From assembly GCA_030426295.1 (NCBI GenBank), contig JAUHYY010000015.1:1-15004 (forward strand): 15,004 nt of DNA. Reading direction: 5' to 3'. Positions 13,741 to 15,004 of the stretch are shown piece by piece (the stretch's first letter is position 1; the number at the start of each line of letters is the position of its first letter). A program made the translations under genes and the position numbers. The stretch is from a bacterium. Its GTDB lineage: Bacteria > Patescibacteriota > Gracilibacteria > UBA1369 > GCA-2718715. Under the pieces are notes generated by a model. That model saw nothing but the letters and a program-made list of their open reading frames with translations. It searched no databases and was not told the DNA's origin.

Positions 13741-15004
13741 GTCTAGGTTTTGAACAAATGGGTGGTTTTGAAGCAGGAGGTTTTATTCCTGACTTATCTT
13801 CCGTGGAAGGATTTGATTTTGAGGGTGCTTTGGATATTTATCAAGATACCCGTGAGCTAGCAGAAGAAATGGGTCTAGAAATTAATGAAGCAGATTTTGT
13901 TGATGCGATGGCAGAAGTTTTTGAGAGTTATCCTGAAAATGTTGAAGATTTTGAAAATCGTATGACGCAGGCACTGGAGAATTTAATAGATACCGAGGTA
14001 ATGGCTGAGATTGATAGGTTGATATCTGGAACTGATAATTGGGAGCAAAAAATAATTAGGTTGAGGGAATTAAGAAGGTATGTTGATAGTGAACAAGTAG
14101 ATTCTTTAGCGATTAGTTTTTGTGAAAGAGTTTTAGGTGATTATTGTCAGCGGTTAGATTCAATGTCTCCTCAAGAAGCATATATGGCTATTCAAGATTT
14201 AATACATGATCAAGGAAATGGAATGTTTGGACGATTACAAGGAACGTTGGAAGAGTTTGGTGATACAGGAGTTACCAGTCAAAGAATGTGGTTGCTTTTT
14301 AGGACCACTGTAAGAAATTTATTGGCAAAAAATCTAGATTATACTTTTGGATCTAGGGAAGACTATCTTGAACATATTCAAAATATGCCAGTTGATATGG
14401 AGGGCACTGTTCAAATGGCTATTCAAGAGGTAACTCAAATTGAGCAGGCTGCTAATATGGAGCTTTTGGCTGAGCCGGTTGATTGGTATCTTCAGGAGGT
14501 TGCACGAGCGTCTGTTGCTTTTGAGGTTGCAATGGAAAATCTTTCAAATGAGCAGCTAAATTCTGCAACAAGTTTTTATGATGAATCAATATTGCCAAGA
14601 TTAGAAGAAGGTATAAATGAAGGTAATATAAATGAGCGGATGCAAGTTGTTAGGCAAGTATTAGATATGGCTGAAGCCGAGAGGCAACGTTTTATTGATG
14701 AAACACCTTCTGGTCGTCTTACGAGAGTAGGGCTTGGTGCTTATCAGCGTTTAGGTGATGTTGCATTGGTTCGAGCCTTGGAAGATATTCCGGAGTCTAT
14801 GTTCGAGCAAGCAAGTGAAGAAATCAATGATTTATTAGAGGGTAGACCTTTGGCTCAAATGTACTTAGCTCAGCAGCAAATGAGTGAGTACTTAGATACT
14901 GGAGAACTATTTACTTACACTATGGAGAATGGGTTTTTGCCTACAGAAGTATTTACTAGCTTGCCTCTTAGTGAGCAGCAAGGGGTAGTTGCCATGTTAC
15001 AGGA
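13737..15004 (+). CDS. Large acidic helical protein of unknown function (3'-truncated by window end)
   Basis: The frame opens at the ATG overlapping the previous stop and stays open to the window end (422 full codons seen). The product starts MSLGFEQMGGFEAGGFIPDL and then is almost wholly Glu/Gln/Asp/Leu-rich amphipathic helix, for instance YQDTRELAEEMGLEIN, WEQKIIRLRELRRYVD and RMQVVRQVLDMAEAERQRF. It is strongly acidic, in contrast to its basic partner upstream, which fits a possible complex between the two. No signal peptide, membrane helix or catalytic motif is visible. The codon pattern resembles that of its neighbours. I do not recognise a family, and the unseen C-terminus might carry one. 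Confidence 0.8.
   Translation, partial: MSLGFEQMGGFEAGGFIPDLSSVEGFDFEGALDIYQDTRELAEEMGLEINEADFVDAMAEVFESYPENVEDFENRMTQALENLIDTEVMAEIDRLISGTDNWEQKIIRLRELRRYVDSEQVDSLAISFCERVLGDYCQRLDSMSPQEAYMAIQDLIHDQGNGMFGRLQGTLEEFGDTGVTSQRMWLLFRTTVRNLLAKNLDYTFGSREDYLEHIQNMPVDMEGTVQMAIQEVTQIEQAANMELLAEPVDWYLQEVARASVAFEVAMENLSNEQLNSATSFYDESILPRLEEGINEGNINERMQVVRQVLDMAEAERQRFIDETPSGRLTRVGLGAYQRLGDVALVRALEDIPESMFEQASEEINDLLEGRPLAQMYLAQQQMSEYLDTGELFTYTMENGFLPTEVFTSLPLSEQQGVVAMLQ

Overview
The window is AT-rich bacterial DNA read with the standard genetic code. TGA works as a stop, for example at 13738-13740, where it overlaps the next ATG. Several transcription-unit-leading genes have short A/T-rich leaders without a clear Shine-Dalgarno sequence, and dnaN lies beside a probable origin without dnaA in view. 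RNase J has a very basic N-terminal tail, and many small genes are unrecognised. A Patescibacteria/CPR-type or other small-genome bacterium is my best guess, but this is inference and there is no rRNA to confirm it.

Left part (1-2983): the tail of a SAM methyltransferase converges on a minus-strand msrA-yaaA pair (secreted lipoprotein methionine sulfoxide reductase plus YaaA peroxide-stress protein). Divergent from it are an unrecognised 166-residue gene and an exported tail-collar-domain protein.

Middle (3018-5724): the most interesting region. Two unrelated single-gene modules, a GT4 glycosyltransferase (minus strand) and a Rossmann/methyltransferase-like protein (plus strand), sit in tandem next to the 3' end of ssrA (tmRNA). 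Each is bounded by the same pair of end repeats: a left repeat (3022-3075 and 4381-4434, 43 of 54 positions identical by eye without gaps) and a right repeat (4283-4356 and 5159-5237). All four repeats hold a sequence resembling the 3' end of a tRNA, best seen at 5159-5186 as a tRNA-Gly-like T-arm plus acceptor. The right repeats end in TGGTGGAG, the terminal bases of tmRNA. No integrase is present. This looks like a tandem array of small non-autonomous cassettes at the tmRNA 3' end.

The tmRNA gene (5230-5641, minus) encodes a 24-residue tag. Its promoter shares a palindromic -35 element with a divergent unrecognised gene (5724-6401).

Right part: the mfd and dnaN genes (minus strand, 7 bases apart) run away from a 630-base gene-free region (10751-11381). 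That region has DnaA boxes, a 27-base pure A/T run, a DnaA-trio-like TAG series and a GC-rich block, in the order known from Bacillus oriC, so it is probably the chromosome origin. Beyond it come RNase J (minus) and two overlapping plus-strand genes of unknown function, the second cut by the window end.
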